DNA from: Thiogranum longum
GTDB lineage: Bacteria; Pseudomonadota; Gammaproteobacteria; DSM-19610
Direction: 5' to 3'
NCBI RefSeq assembly: GCF_004339085.1
Contig: NZ_SMFX01000001.1
Location: 1,434,242-1,498,241 of the forward strand
DNA length: 64,000 bases
Shown here: positions 26,977 to 35,759 of the stretch, piece by piece
Numbering within the stretch: position 1 is the first letter of the stretch
Layout: every line of letters begins with the position of its first letter
Program-made: the position numbers and the translations under genes
The notes under the pieces: model-generated
What the model was told of the DNA's origin: nothing
Databases searched by the model: none
The model's input: the letters and a program-made list of their open reading frames with translations, nothing else

Positions 26977-28683
26977 CTATTGAATTGTCCGGGTTGCTAC
27001 GCTGGAGTAGCCACTTTCCAGCCCGCTGATGTCCGTGGTGGTAAGTACGAAATAATATGTACCTAGGGGCAAGCCAGTGACAGTGGCTGATGTGGTGCTG
27101 GCATCACTGATATCGACTGAATTCGGGTAATCGCCCGGCGCAGTGCCGTAGTAGAGGGTGTATCCCGCAATTTCACCGACCGCCAGGGCATTCCCGTCTT
27201 CGCGGCTAACGGGCGCGGCCCAGTTCAACGAGACTGATCCCAGTGTCGGTGTAACACTGTTGACCGAAATACTGAATGCAGGCAAAGATGCTGCCGCAGT
27301 GCCATCCGTCACCGAAATTATGATGTCGTTATATCTTCCGGCATCGGTACTTCCAGGCGTACCTGTCAGACGTCCTGTGCTGGTGTTGAAGCTGGCCCAG
27401 ACTGGACGGTTTACAATACTGAACGTCAGTATGCCACCCTCCGGATCGCTGGCCGAAGGCTGGAAGCGGTAGAATGCGCCGGCATCAATCGATGAAGTCG
27501 CAGTTCCGGAGATAACCGGTACTGCATTGATGGCCGGTGGGCTACCGGTCGTCCCATCACTACTGCCAGCGGGGTCACTGCCCATGGCATCATTAACGCT
27601 AACCAGCTGTTCATCTGTAGCTGAGGTTGTTAATGCAATGGCCTGATCCAGGTACTGTCTGCTATTGACAGGCAATATCTGGTCAACGTCAGATGGCAGA
27701 CTACCGGCCTGAACGAGGTCAAGCATGTCAGCAACTGTGGTCAGTTCGATGCCGGGGGCGAGTATCCGTGCTGCAGCAATAGTTGCTCGTGTCTGTTGCA
27801 GCATTCCCGGATTAAGGGTTACATCTGACGTCATGTTTACTGATGTTGGTCGCGTGGTGAGGATGGAAGCATCCAGCTTGTCCGTTGCGCTGGCTCCGTC
27901 AACTCTGAGACTGTTAGTCAGGGACTCAATCAGCACCTGGGCTGAAGTAATAATTGCAACTGCAGTTATCCGGCTACTGGCACGATTACCACCCAGACCG
28001 TCCAACGTGCCGTCGGACATATCATCAGCGATTGCCATGACAACATCATCCGCATTATTGACAGTTCCGGTTGCCATCAAGTTATCTCGAGCACGCCGGA
28101 TCATTTCACCCAGCGCTTCACTGGCCTTGATGATATTGGCGATATTGTTGTCAGTAATTTCTGTCCTGAAAGGGTCTGCAACGAGAGATGGATCCAGTCC
28201 AAAGTTAAGCTGGTCAACAACAGCAGCTTTAACGGTGGTTATGTTTTGTTCATTCAACCCGCCAGACATTGAACGTGCAGCTTCAACAATCAGGGTGGTG
28301 TAGGGGTTAATATTCACCCATTTTTCCGAAGGGTAAGCAACGACTGAAACAAGCTTGAAGTCGGGGGCCCGACCCGTCACCAGATCGATACCGTCTGTCA
28401 CTTCTATGGTGAGTGGGTAGGCATTGCCCTTGGCCTTGATGCGAGCTGAATATCTGGCGCTGTTGTCGCTTGTTTCGGTCTGAATCAGTTTTCCGCTGTT
28501 GTCATAAATATTCAGCGTCGCACCTACAATCGGACCGTCACCTACACTGCCGCTGATGACAGCTTCCGGGACAACCTGTGAAATATCTTCATTAACACTG
28601 CCACCCCCACAAGCAAACAGCTGGGATGCCAAAATGATTGCCAACAGGGCTTTTAGTGTGACCGGAATAATACGCTGGAGCAT
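26977..28683 (-). CDS. Lipoprotein with Ig-like, helical and cadherin-like parts ending in an FN3 module
   Basis: A 568-aa lipoprotein. The ATG at 28683 has AGAGGT 7 bases upstream. The lipobox LFAC gives Cys25, followed by GGGS. The N-terminal part is a carboxypeptidase-regulatory/Ig-like domain (AVISGSVGDGPIVGATLNIYD). A mostly helical middle of about 280 residues is not recognised. A cadherin/He_PIG-like domain follows (DPEGGILTFSIVNRPVWASF). The last 85 residues are the FN3 module shared with two neighbours (SLNWAAPVSR, AGYTLYYGT, LPLGTYYFVLTTTD). It is probably a surface protein of the EPS layer. Confidence 0.75.
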   Translation of the reverse strand: MLQRIIPVTLKALLAIILASQLFACGGGSVNEDISQVVPEAVISGSVGDGPIVGATLNIYDNSGKLIQTETSDNSARYSARIKAKGNAYPLTIEVTDGIDLVTGRAPDFKLVSVVAYPSEKWVNINPYTTLIVEAARSMSGGLNEQNITTVKAAVVDQLNFGLDPSLVADPFRTEITDNNIANIIKASEALGEMIRRARDNLMATGTVNNADDVVMAIADDMSDGTLDGLGGNRASSRITAVAIITSAQVLIESLTNSLRVDGASATDKLDASILTTRPTSVNMTSDVTLNPGMLQQTRATIAAARILAPGIELTTVADMLDLVQAGSLPSDVDQILPVNSRQYLDQAIALTTSATDEQLVSVNDAMGSDPAGSSDGTTGSPPAINAVPVISGTATSSIDAGAFYRFQPSASDPEGGILTFSIVNRPVWASFNTSTGRLTGTPGSTDAGRYNDIIISVTDGTAAASLPAFSISVNSVTPTLGSVSLNWAAPVSREDGNALAVGEIAGYTLYYGTAPGDYPNSVDISDASTTSATVTGLPLGTYYFVLTTTDISGLESGYSSVATRTIQ

Positions 28684-28827
28684 GATTCTACCTCTGAAAA
28701 CTGCTGTCATGAACGAACCGGAAATCAGGTCCGTTGCTTGAGATGAATCATCGGAAATACGGGAGAATTTCTTCGTGTTGGCGGTCGCACCCCGGGTGCG
28801 AACCGGTTCACGATTTAGACAATGTCT

Positions 28828-28855
28828 TTGCTGGATCGGATAAATGAAATATAAA
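28828..28855 (+). promoter_or_regulatory. Putative promoter upstream of the 29038 gene
   Basis: TTGCTG (28828-28833) and TATAAA (28850-28855) are 16 bases apart on the plus strand, in the 354-base gap between the divergent FN3 lipoprotein and the hypothetical-ribonuclease D pair. The -35 is weak. The rest of the gap holds a short TCATT inverted repeat and no gene. Confidence 0.3.
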
Positions 28856-28883
28856 ACAATGCGTTATAGATGTGTGATCAACC

Positions 28884-28903
28884 CGTCATTCCTGCGAATG
28901 ACG
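28884..28903. repeat. Short TCATTC palindrome
   Basis: CGTCATTCCTGCGAATGACG is a near palindrome (CGTCATT / AATGACG). It belongs to the widespread TCATT-type intergenic hairpins, and larger relatives occur at 30936 and near 37450. Confidence 0.5.
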
Positions 28904-29037
28904 AGAGATAATCGGAATAACGAGAGAAGAACCCGTCAGCGTTTCCCCACCTTGTCGCGGCGCACTCACGGTAACTGTGTAAAACGGGAAGTCTGATACA
29001 ATGCCGCTTTTCGGAATGATTGAGTGGCAACAATTCA

Positions 29038-29727
29038 ATGAAGCTTGATAACACGACCCTGCAGGCAATTGACCCAAGCGAGTCGGTTGAGGAAATTCGG
29101 AAGGTTCTGGCCAAGGCCAGAAAACACCTGAGAACAATGCCGGATGACACCATCCCCGTTGACCGCGCCCGTGCGCTACTGGATGTCGCCGAGCCCTTGC
29201 TGGGGCTTGGGCAGGGCGATGAGGCCTGGCAACATGCGCGCGAGGCTTTCAGTGTGTTTGTGGATTATGAACAGTGGCAGGACGCGGTAGAAACGGCAGA
29301 TATTCTGTATCAGTGTGAACACAAGGACTCAATCAGTGCGCTGGGCCAGGGTATCTGGCTGGCAGTGACCTATCCGGTCAGAGCGCAGTCCACGGTCGCC
29401 TTGCTGGACCATGTCATTGATGAAACGCCGGTTGACTCGGACGGCGCAGCGGTGGCCGCGATGGCGGCGCACTATATTGTCGACCTGCGCACCGAAGGCG
29501 AAGAAAAGAAAAGCCTGGGCTTTCTCACTACACAAATGATTGCGCGTGTCGCCAAACGTCAGCGTGGTATCGAAGACCAGGAGACACTGAATACCTGGAT
29601 CGAGATGTACAAGCTGAATGATGTACCTGAACTTTTTAAACGCCTGGCACTGATCGTTGATGTGCTGGTGGGCGACAGCTGGTGGTTTGATCGCGATGCC
29701 TTGCGCGAAAAGCTGCCGGTCAATTGA
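29038..29727 (+). CDS. Hypothetical helical protein upstream of rnd
   Basis: A 229-aa cytoplasmic protein that I do not recognise. It is predicted to be almost wholly alpha-helical, with TPR-like pairs (ARALLDVAEPLLGLGQGDEAW, then EAFSVFVDYEQWQDAVETA). The C-terminal part ends in a Trp-rich segment (VGDSWWFDRDALREKL). There is no signal peptide or membrane segment. The ATG at 29038 is preferred; a TTG six codons earlier is possible. It precedes ribonuclease D with about 8 bases between them, so the two are probably co-transcribed, but this says little about function. Confidence 0.6.
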   Translation: MKLDNTTLQAIDPSESVEEIRKVLAKARKHLRTMPDDTIPVDRARALLDVAEPLLGLGQGDEAWQHAREAFSVFVDYEQWQDAVETADILYQCEHKDSISALGQGIWLAVTYPVRAQSTVALLDHVIDETPVDSDGAAVAAMAAHYIVDLRTEGEEKKSLGFLTTQMIARVAKRQRGIEDQETLNTWIEMYKLNDVPELFKRLALIVDVLVGDSWWFDRDALREKLPVN

Positions 29728-29735
29728 GCGACGTG

Positions 29736-30929
29736 ATGAACGACGGCGAACGTAGTCATCCGGTGATGGAATATATTGATACGCCGGAGGCGTTGAGGGA
29801 GTTCTGTACTGCGCTCAAAGGATGTGAATGGCTGGCGCTGGATACCGAGTTCATACGAGAAAAAACCTACTACCCGAAGTTGTGCCTGGTACAGGTTGGC
29901 GTACCTGGCCGCTGCGCCTGTATCGACCCGTTGGCGCTGGAGTCACTGGAACCTCTGTACGATTTGATGTTCGATACTTCGATTACCAAGGTGTTACACG
30001 CCTGCTCCCAGGACCAGGAAATATTTGCCAACCTCGCCGGGAAAGTACCAACACCGATATTCGATACCCAGCTGGCTTCGCCCTTGCTGGGGTTTGCCGA
30101 GCAGATTGGTTACGGTAATTTCATTAAAGAAGTGCTGGGCGTCTCGCTGGAAAAGGCGCATGCCCGTGCCGACTGGTCACGGCGCCCCTTGTCCGGTGGG
30201 CAGCTCGAGTATGCTGCTGACGATGTTCGCTATCTGGCAGAAGCCTACCCGCTGGTCAGGGCTCGCCTCGCTGAACAAGGGCGGCTGGCCTGGCTGGATG
30301 CGGAATTTTCACCCTACGAGCAACTGGAGCGCTATCAGATCGATCCGCCCGATGCGTGGAAACGTATCCGTGGTCTCGAGAAGCTTCGTCCCAGGGCGTT
30401 GTCGGTTGTCCAGCAACTGGCCACCTGGCGCGAGCAAACGGCCCAGGAAAAAGATTTACCTCGCAACTGGGTTATCAAGGATGAGATTTTGATCGATATT
30501 GCACGGCTGGCCCCGCAGAAGGTCGATGAATTGTCCACTATTCGGGGTATGCCACCCAAATCGGTAAGCCGCTATGGCCAGCAATTGATCGAGCAGGTCG
30601 CACTGGCTGCCGACCAGCCTCTACAGCCCCTGGAAGCCCGTGGGCGCCGTGAGCGTGCCAGTGCGCAGGAAGAGGCCCTGACCGACGTACTGCATGCGCA
30701 ATTGCGGCTGCTGGCAGACAAGCACGGAATCAACAGCACCCTGATCGCCGGCCGGAAAAATTTGTTGGCGCTGATCCGTGACGAAAAGACGCCGTTACTG
30801 AGTGGCTGGCGTCGAGAGATCGCCGGCGAAGAACTGCTTGCACTACGCGATGGTCAGCGGCTAGTCTCTGTGCGCAACCGGCATGTTGTTATTGAGAAGG
30901 TGGCTGATAATGACGAAGGGAACCCCTGA
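29736..30929 (+). CDS. rnd: Ribonuclease D
   Basis: A 397-aa 3'-5' exoribonuclease that trims tRNA precursors and other small RNAs. The DEDDy exonuclease domain shows Exo I LALDTEFIREKTYYP, Exo II LHACSQDQEIF and Exo III YAADDVRYL with the catalytic Tyr. The HRDC domain follows near residues 205-280 (QQLATWREQTAQEKDLPR). The length is close to the E. coli enzyme plus a short N-terminal extension. Several starts compete (TTG 29724 overlapping the previous stop, ATG 29736, ATG 29766); the last gives the best match to the family N-terminus. The gene ends just before a strong inverted repeat. Confidence 0.9.
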   Translation: MNDGERSHPVMEYIDTPEALREFCTALKGCEWLALDTEFIREKTYYPKLCLVQVGVPGRCACIDPLALESLEPLYDLMFDTSITKVLHACSQDQEIFANLAGKVPTPIFDTQLASPLLGFAEQIGYGNFIKEVLGVSLEKAHARADWSRRPLSGGQLEYAADDVRYLAEAYPLVRARLAEQGRLAWLDAEFSPYEQLERYQIDPPDAWKRIRGLEKLRPRALSVVQQLATWREQTAQEKDLPRNWVIKDEILIDIARLAPQKVDELSTIRGMPPKSVSRYGQQLIEQVALAADQPLQPLEARGRRERASAQEEALTDVLHAQLRLLADKHGINSTLIAGRKNLLALIRDEKTPLLSGWRREIAGEELLALRDGQRLVSVRNRHVVIEKVADNDEGNP

Positions 30930-30935
30930 TGTATC

Positions 30936-31015
30936 GTCATTGCGAGCGTAGCGCGGCAATCTCCCGCAGTTTAGTGCCAGGCCCAAACAGATTGCCGCGC
31001 TACGCTCGCAATGAC
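30936..31015. repeat. Perfect 27-bp inverted repeat (TCATTGCGAG family)
   Basis: GTCATTGCGAGCGTAGCGCGGCAATCT is split as 30936-30962 and repeated exactly in reverse complement at 30989-31015, with a 26-base loop. This form (TCATTGCGAG...GCAATCT) is a common dispersed intergenic palindrome in proteobacteria. It lies just after rnd, where it would also act as an RNA 3' hairpin. A related copy is inside the element at 37423. Confidence 0.85.
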
Positions 31016-31064
31016 AAGTACGTAACAATTAACCGGCCGAATTGAAAAATACAGGAGAAACAGC

Positions 31065-31349
31065 GTGTCCTCTGAAATAGATGAACTGACAGTCCAGTAC
31101 GAAGAAGACGGACTCGTAACGGTAAAGGAACTGGATAAAAAGGTACTGACCAAGGGTGCCTGGTCTACCATTATTTACCGTTACCAGGACTGGGATCGTC
31201 GCAAGGAAGAATACAGCAAGGACAAGTACACCATCCGCCGCTACCAGAAGCGCAATGGCCAGTACCAGCAGAAGTCCAAGTTCAATATCTCCAGCCCGGA
31301 TCAGGCACGCGCCATCATCGAGGCCCTTGAAGGCTGGATGAAGGATTAG
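31065..31349 (+). CDS. Small basic/aromatic protein, PC4-like in outline
   Basis: A 94-aa protein. The GTG start has AGGAG 7 bases upstream. It is rich in Tyr, Lys, Arg and Gln with alternating strands (TIIYRYQDWDRRKEEY, YTIRRYQKRNGQYQQKSKFNIS) and one C-terminal helix (QARAIIEALEGWM). Four strands plus a helix recall PC4/YdbC-like single-stranded nucleic-acid binding proteins, but I cannot confirm the family. It is translated alone; its stop overlaps the convergent ABC permease stop by 4 bases. Confidence 0.65.
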   Translation: MSSEIDELTVQYEEDGLVTVKELDKKVLTKGAWSTIIYRYQDWDRRKEEYSKDKYTIRRYQKRNGQYQQKSKFNISSPDQARAIIEALEGWMKD

Positions 31350-32119
31350 CGACGAATGCCGTAACCGGTGTTCATCAGGTACAGCGCAAGGCTGAACAGT
31401 GCCACGATGAAGATGCTGATAATGGTGTAGGACACGGTCAGACTGATGTCTGATATGCCCAGAAAGCCATAGCGAAATGTATTGACCATGTACAGGATCG
31501 GGTTCAGCTTCGATACATTCTGCCAGAACTCCGGAAGCATGCTGATGGTGTAGAACACACCGCCGAGGTAGGTGAGAGGAGTGAGAACAAAGGTCGGGAT
31601 GATCGAGATATCATCAAAACTTTTGGCAAATATACCGTTGATCAGGCCTGCCAGTGCAAACACCGTAGAGGTCAGTACAACCGTTGATATGACAACGGCA
31701 AGATTGTGCCAGCTCAGGTCGGTAAACAGCATCGAAACCAGTGTCACCGCCAGTCCGACTGCCAGTCCACGCGCAACACCTCCGGTAACAAAGCCTGCGA
31801 TGATGAGTGAGTTCGGTAGCGGTGAGACCAGCATTTCCTCGATATGGTGGTGAAACTTGCAACCGTAGAAAGACGACACCACGTTGGCATAGGAGTTATT
31901 GATCACAGCCATCATGATAAGGCCGGGGACGATATAATCCATGTAACGAAACCCGTCCATATCGCCGATTTGCGAGCCGATAAGATTGCCGAATATAATG
32001 AAATAGAGCGACATGGTAATCACCGGGGGCACAATCGTCTGAAGCCAGATGCGCGCAAAGCGCAGGATTTCCTTGATCAGGATTGTCTCGAAGCCGATAT
32101 ATTTTTCTTTCAGGGTCAT
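31346..32119 (-). CDS. ABC-2 type transporter permease
   Basis: A 257-aa inner-membrane protein with six hydrophobic segments and the ABC2_membrane layout, including PGLIMMAVINNSYANVVSSFYG and LTPLTYLGGVFYTISMLPEFW. It resembles E. coli YadH. It pairs with the ATPase encoded immediately upstream; the genes overlap by 4 bases (ATGA), so translation is coupled. The substrate is unknown; relatives are usually annotated as exporters of lipids, drugs or polysaccharides. Confidence 0.85.
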   Translation of the reverse strand: MTLKEKYIGFETILIKEILRFARIWLQTIVPPVITMSLYFIIFGNLIGSQIGDMDGFRYMDYIVPGLIMMAVINNSYANVVSSFYGCKFHHHIEEMLVSPLPNSLIIAGFVTGGVARGLAVGLAVTLVSMLFTDLSWHNLAVVISTVVLTSTVFALAGLINGIFAKSFDDISIIPTFVLTPLTYLGGVFYTISMLPEFWQNVSKLNPILYMVNTFRYGFLGISDISLTVSYTIISIFIVALFSLALYLMNTGYGIRR

Positions 32120-33039
32120 GCAGCCGAATCCTGGGTCACGATATGCATGAACAACTGTTCCAGGCGGTTGGTCTTGTTGCGCATACTCAGGACTTCGATG
32201 TTATGCCGTGACAGTTCTGCAAACAGGTAATTGATACTTTCGTTGTGTGTGATATCGACTTCAAGCGTGGTGCTGTCTATCCGGCGCAGGCAGTCCGGCA
32301 AGGACTCCGGTAACGCCTCGATCGGCGACTTCAGGTCGAGGATAAAGGTCTCCATCTGTAACTGGGAGAGCAGGTTTTTCATGCTGGACTGCTCGACCAG
32401 TTTTCCTTCGTCAATAATGGCGATATTCCGGCACAGACTTTCCGCTTCTTCCAGGTAATGGGTCGTCAGGATGATGGTCGTACCATTCTTGTTAAGCTCA
32501 CGCAGGAATACCCACATGGAGCGGCGAATTTCGATATCCACGCCAGCCGTAGGCTCGTCGAGGATCAGCAATCTGGGCCGGTGTACCAGCGCGCGGGCAA
32601 TCATCAGGCGACGTTTCATGCCGCCGGACAATTCTCGCGCCTGGCAGCGGCGCTTGTCCCACAAGCCGAGCTGGGACAAGTACTGTTCCGCGCGCTCGAA
32701 GCCGGTCTTGCGCGGGATACCGAAATACCCGGCCTGGTTAACGAGGATCTCCTCGACGGGTTCGAACACGTTGAAGTTGAATTCCTGCGGCACCAGCCCG
32801 ATCAGTCGTTTTGCCGCCGAAAAGTCCTTGTCGATATCGTGACCAAAGATTTCCACATGTCCCGCTGTCTTGGTCACCAGCGACGTGATAATACCGATCA
32901 GCGTGGACTTGCCGGCGCCGTTGGCACCCAGCAGGGCAAAAAAATCGCCTTCTTCCACACTGAGGCTGACGCCTTTCAGCGCCTCGAACCGGTTTTCATA
33001 GATTTTTTTCAGGTTTTCGATGGTTAATGCATGAGACAT
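32116..33039 (-). CDS. ABC transporter ATP-binding protein
   Basis: A 307-aa ATPase subunit, YadG-like. Walker A GANGAGKST, signature LSGGMKRRL and Walker B LLILDEPTAGVD are all present, and the C-terminal extension of about 80 residues is typical for ABC-2 exporters. The start at 33039 (MSHALTIENLKKIYE) is chosen because the 76 residues upstream in frame do not resemble the family and would run into the divergent moaB region. It works with the permease encoded directly downstream. Confidence 0.9.
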   Translation of the reverse strand: MSHALTIENLKKIYENRFEALKGVSLSVEEGDFFALLGANGAGKSTLIGIITSLVTKTAGHVEIFGHDIDKDFSAAKRLIGLVPQEFNFNVFEPVEEILVNQAGYFGIPRKTGFERAEQYLSQLGLWDKRRCQARELSGGMKRRLMIARALVHRPRLLILDEPTAGVDIEIRRSMWVFLRELNKNGTTIILTTHYLEEAESLCRNIAIIDEGKLVEQSSMKNLLSQLQMETFILDLKSPIEALPESLPDCLRRIDSTTLEVDITHNESINYLFAELSRHNIEVLSMRNKTNRLEQLFMHIVTQDSAA

Positions 33040-33187
33040 GGTGTTATTCAGACTGCCTGGTTTGTCGATCGGCAGTCTACCACAGAGATTCCGGTGCAAG
33101 GCATGCCGTCGTAATGACAAGTACATGGTAATTACCTGGAGTTTCATTAGAATATTAGTGAACGCCCATCCAGATACCGGAGAGACA

Positions 33188-33709
33188 ATGTCTGATAAAC
33201 GTGAATTCAAGCCCCTTAATATCGCGGTGCTTACCGTGTCTGATTCACGCACCGAGGATAATGACACGTCCGGAAAAACACTGGGAGAACGACTCGTATC
33301 AGCCGGGCATCAACTGGCGGATAAACGCATCGTGCCGGATGACCGCTACCAGTTGCGTGCCACCGTATCCGGCTGGATAGCAGACCCCGGAGTGGATGTT
33401 GTGATCTCAACCGGTGGCACCGGCATTACCGGTCGTGATGGTACTCCGGAAGCCATTGAAGTTTTGCTCGATAAAAAGCTCGATGGTTTCGGCGAGATTT
33501 TCCGCATGATTTCCTGGGAGGAGATCCAGACCTCTACCATTCAGTCCCGTGCGCTTGGCGGAGTTGCCAACGGCACGCTGATTTTCTGTGTGCCGGGCTC
33601 GAGTGGTGCCTGCCGCACGGCCTGGGACAAGCTGATAGAGCCGCAGCTGGATTATCGTACCCGTCCCTGCAATTTTGTTGAACTGATCCCCCGCTTGCTG
33701 GAAATCTGA
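33188..33709 (+). CDS. moaB: Molybdenum cofactor biosynthesis protein B
   Basis: A 173-aa MoaB/MogA-family protein. Family signs are [18 protein letters not shown] near the start, [17 protein letters not shown] (about residue 78) and [12 protein letters not shown] (about 137). It binds molybdopterin and adenylylates it, or a related step, in molybdenum cofactor synthesis. The ATG at 33188 has GGAGAG upstream; a longer reading from 33038 has no family match. No other molybdenum cofactor gene is nearby. Its stop overlaps the next start by one base. Confidence 0.9.
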   Translation: MSDKREFKPLNIAVLTVSDSRTEDNDTSGKTLGERLVSAGHQLADKRIVPDDRYQLRATVSGWIADPGVDVVISTGGTGITGRDGTPEAIEVLLDKKLDGFGEIFRMISWEEIQTSTIQSRALGGVANGTLIFCVPGSSGACRTAWDKLIEPQLDYRTRPCNFVELIPRLLEI

Positions 33710-34662
33710 TGACCGATGTTTCGTCATGGAAGGAGAGTATCCGCAAACAGCGCTCGTCGCTGTTCGAGTTGCTGGTCAATCCATTGCGGCGTGTTGCTGC
33801 AGAGTGTCAGAAAGTTTTTCCGGACAGGGAAGCGCTGAGCCAGACTTTACTGACCCTGTTCGAAACGATCCCGAACTGCACCTATCTCTACGTTGTCGAC
33901 CTCAATGGTATGCAGTTGTCCGATAATATTGGAAGTGCGGGTCGTATGCCGGAGCACTTCGGTCGCGATCGTTCACCACGGCCTTACATGAAGGAGGCCG
34001 ATCCAGAACAGGATTTCATGCTATCAGACGCCTATATCTCCCTGTCGGCCCACCGCCCGTCCATTACGGCCTTGCAAACCCTGTATCGTGATGGCGAGCC
34101 GGTTGGTTACCTGGGGGCAGATTTTGACCTGCGTAATCTGCCGACTGAAGGGGGTCTGTATAAGGAAATCGGGGAGTGGCAGCAGATCAAGGGTGACCCG
34201 GCCATTCGGGGTACGGTATTTCAGCAGACACGCATTGACAGTACATTCGACACCCATATCGATCAGGCTATTTCGATTCTGGAAGAGTTGATCGTGGAGC
34301 GGGGTATGTTTCAGGGGGTCTTGCACTTCTCCAGCAGCCGGGTGACGGTGTGGGTGGTCGATGACCCGTATCGCTACCGGATCTTGCAGAGTGATGCGCT
34401 GTCTGACCCTGATGTTTGCCTGGCTTACCCGCGCCGCGCATACCCGCAAGATGCAGAAATTCCGGCAGACAAAATTGGTTCGATATTAAGAGGACTCAAG
34501 GCACTGCGTTTCGCCGATGACACGATCTACCTGCGTGCGGCGTCGATCAACATTTTCAACGGCTTGATCAGTCTGACCTTCTCGTGTGACGGGTCACACT
34601 ATATGCCGTACTACGACTTTCTGGAAAAGGATGCGGATTTCTGGTTTGGCCAGAAAGCGTAA
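33709..34662 (+). CDS. Soluble cache (PDC)-domain protein
   Basis: A 317-aa protein without signal peptide or membrane helix. Residues 40-150 look like a PAS-like cache/PDC sensor domain (TYLYVVDLNGMQLSDN, RDRSPRPYMKEA, VGYLGADFDLRNLP). Cache domains usually sense small ligands outside the cell, so a cytoplasmic stand-alone version is unusual. The C-terminal half is a second alpha/beta part with no named family. Translation is coupled to moaB (TGATG). A role in sensing a metabolite or nitrate-related signal is possible but not shown. Confidence 0.7.
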   Translation: MTDVSSWKESIRKQRSSLFELLVNPLRRVAAECQKVFPDREALSQTLLTLFETIPNCTYLYVVDLNGMQLSDNIGSAGRMPEHFGRDRSPRPYMKEADPEQDFMLSDAYISLSAHRPSITALQTLYRDGEPVGYLGADFDLRNLPTEGGLYKEIGEWQQIKGDPAIRGTVFQQTRIDSTFDTHIDQAISILEELIVERGMFQGVLHFSSSRVTVWVVDDPYRYRILQSDALSDPDVCLAYPRRAYPQDAEIPADKIGSILRGLKALRFADDTIYLRAASINIFNGLISLTFSCDGSHYMPYYDFLEKDADFWFGQKA

Positions 34663-34685
34663 CCAGCCCGGACTACCCGGGCTGG
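34663..34685. terminator. Convergent hairpin terminator
   Basis: CCAGCCCGG (34663-34671) pairs with CCGGGCTGG (34677-34685) around a 5-base loop. It starts right after the stop of the cache-domain gene and lies between convergent genes. The T run is poor. Confidence 0.55.
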
Positions 34686-34701
34686 TACGTTATTGCCGGG
34701 T

Positions 34702-34968
34702 TTACTTGTTTTCGTCTGCCGCCTGACGGGAACGGGATAATTCACCGGCATCCAGCGCGCCATCCTTGTTGCTGTCTGCCTTGTCGAACGTTACTTCCAG
34801 GGCAGAAAATGCACTGGCTTCCTGACGACTGATCATGCCGTCCTTGTCGGCATCGACAGTTTCGAATGCGGGTGTTCCGGCTTCGCTACTCAGCAGAGCT
34901 GCGTTATCGGCCTGGGCCAGGAAGGGTGTGCTCAGGCCCATGGCCGTAATGATAACCAGTTTCTTCAT
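34702..34968 (-). CDS. Small secreted EF-hand calcium-binding protein
   Basis: An 88-aa protein. The ATG at 34968 has AGGAG about 8 bases upstream; a start five codons earlier is disfavoured. A signal peptide ends at AQA (about residue 20). Two EF-hand loops follow: DADKDGMISRQE (39-50) and DSNKDGALDAGE (65-76), with all ligand positions intact. It probably binds calcium in the periplasm or outside. It is encoded alone; the downstream neighbour is convergent. Confidence 0.85.
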   Translation of the reverse strand: MKKLVIITAMGLSTPFLAQADNAALLSSEAGTPAFETVDADKDGMISRQEASAFSALEVTFDKADSNKDGALDAGELSRSRQAADENK

Positions 34969-35377
34969 GTTCGTTCTCCTCATTTGAGTTTAACTGCACC
35001 CTGATACACAGCAAGCCGTATGCCACCTGGCTGGGAATATAAAAATACTTATCAAATACAATATATAACTAAACTTACATCATGTAGTTTCATGCTTTTT
35101 TATTGCGGCAAAGTGTAGTGATTCGCAGACAGGTCAGGTAAGGAATTCCCCAAGTTATTGAAAAACCGCAATTCGGGGTGTTGCCTGCAGGCTACGCATC
35201 GGGAGGGAATTCTGGACGTTTGAGGGAAGCAGACTAAAGTCATTATGACGTGCTGATTTTTCAGGAATGCGGTAAAAAACAGCGCGACAAATCTCCGCCA
35301 GTAGCCAAAAGTTGTTCTTGATTGGCTGGCTTGGTACCGATCTGCGCCGGTTTCAGGGGAGTGTAATTATTAAAGTA
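34969..35377. other. 409-base intergenic region
   Basis: It lies between the EF-hand gene start and the cold-shock gene end (both minus strand). It is AT-rich near 35040-35110, where the EF-hand promoter is expected, but I cannot fix hexamers. GAATTCCC near 35142 and GGGAATTC-like sequence near 35205 form a loose inverted repeat. No gene is supported. Confidence 0.4.
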
Positions 35378-35581
35378 TTACTGGGGCGTAACGTTTGTTG
35401 CCTGGAGTCCCTTGGGGCCCTGTTCGGTATCAAAGTTGACTGACTGACCCTCAGCCAGTGTCTTGAATCCATCACCCTGGATCGATGAAAAGTGAACAAA
35501 AACATCATCGCTGCCATCTGAAGGTGCGATAAAACCAAAGCCTTTTGACTCGTTAAACCACTTGACTGTGCCTGTTGCCAT
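35378..35581 (-). CDS. Cold-shock domain protein
   Basis: A 67-aa CspA-family RNA/single-stranded DNA-binding protein. It begins [18 protein letters not shown], with RNP1 KGFGFI (residues 13-18) and RNP2 VFVHF (27-31). The length is standard. These proteins melt RNA structure and act as antiterminators; not all are cold-induced. AGGGG precedes the ATG. A good promoter and a leader hairpin lie upstream (listed separately). Confidence 0.95.
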   Translation of the reverse strand: MATGTVKWFNESKGFGFIAPSDGSDDVFVHFSSIQGDGFKTLAEGQSVNFDTEQGPKGLQATNVTPQ

Positions 35582-35621
35582 TACATATAACCCCTGCTGA
35601 ATCAGTGAACGAAAGCATCAA

Positions 35622-35680
35622 GTGTCGGATCACACCGACACCTGTAGCTGATTTTAATCTCTAATAGCCAGCGCTGGCAA
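35622..35680 (-). promoter_or_regulatory. Promoter and leader hairpin of the cold-shock gene
   Basis: On the minus strand TTGCCA (35680-35675, 5 of 6) and TAAAAT (35656-35651, 5 of 6) are 18 bases apart. The expected transcript start is near 35644, leaving a leader of about 60 bases. In it GTGTCGG pairs with CCGACAC (35622-35641). Csp genes often carry structured leaders. Confidence 0.55.
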
Positions 35681-35759
35681 CATTTGCCTGCTACCTGATG
35701 CAGTTACGGCTACTCAGGCACGAGGATTGTTTGCCAGCGGCGCGGGTGGATTGCCGTTT

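Noticed and set aside
31065-31349. Firm PC4 assignment
   Set aside because: Only the strand-strand-helix outline fits; no diagnostic motif could be verified by eye.
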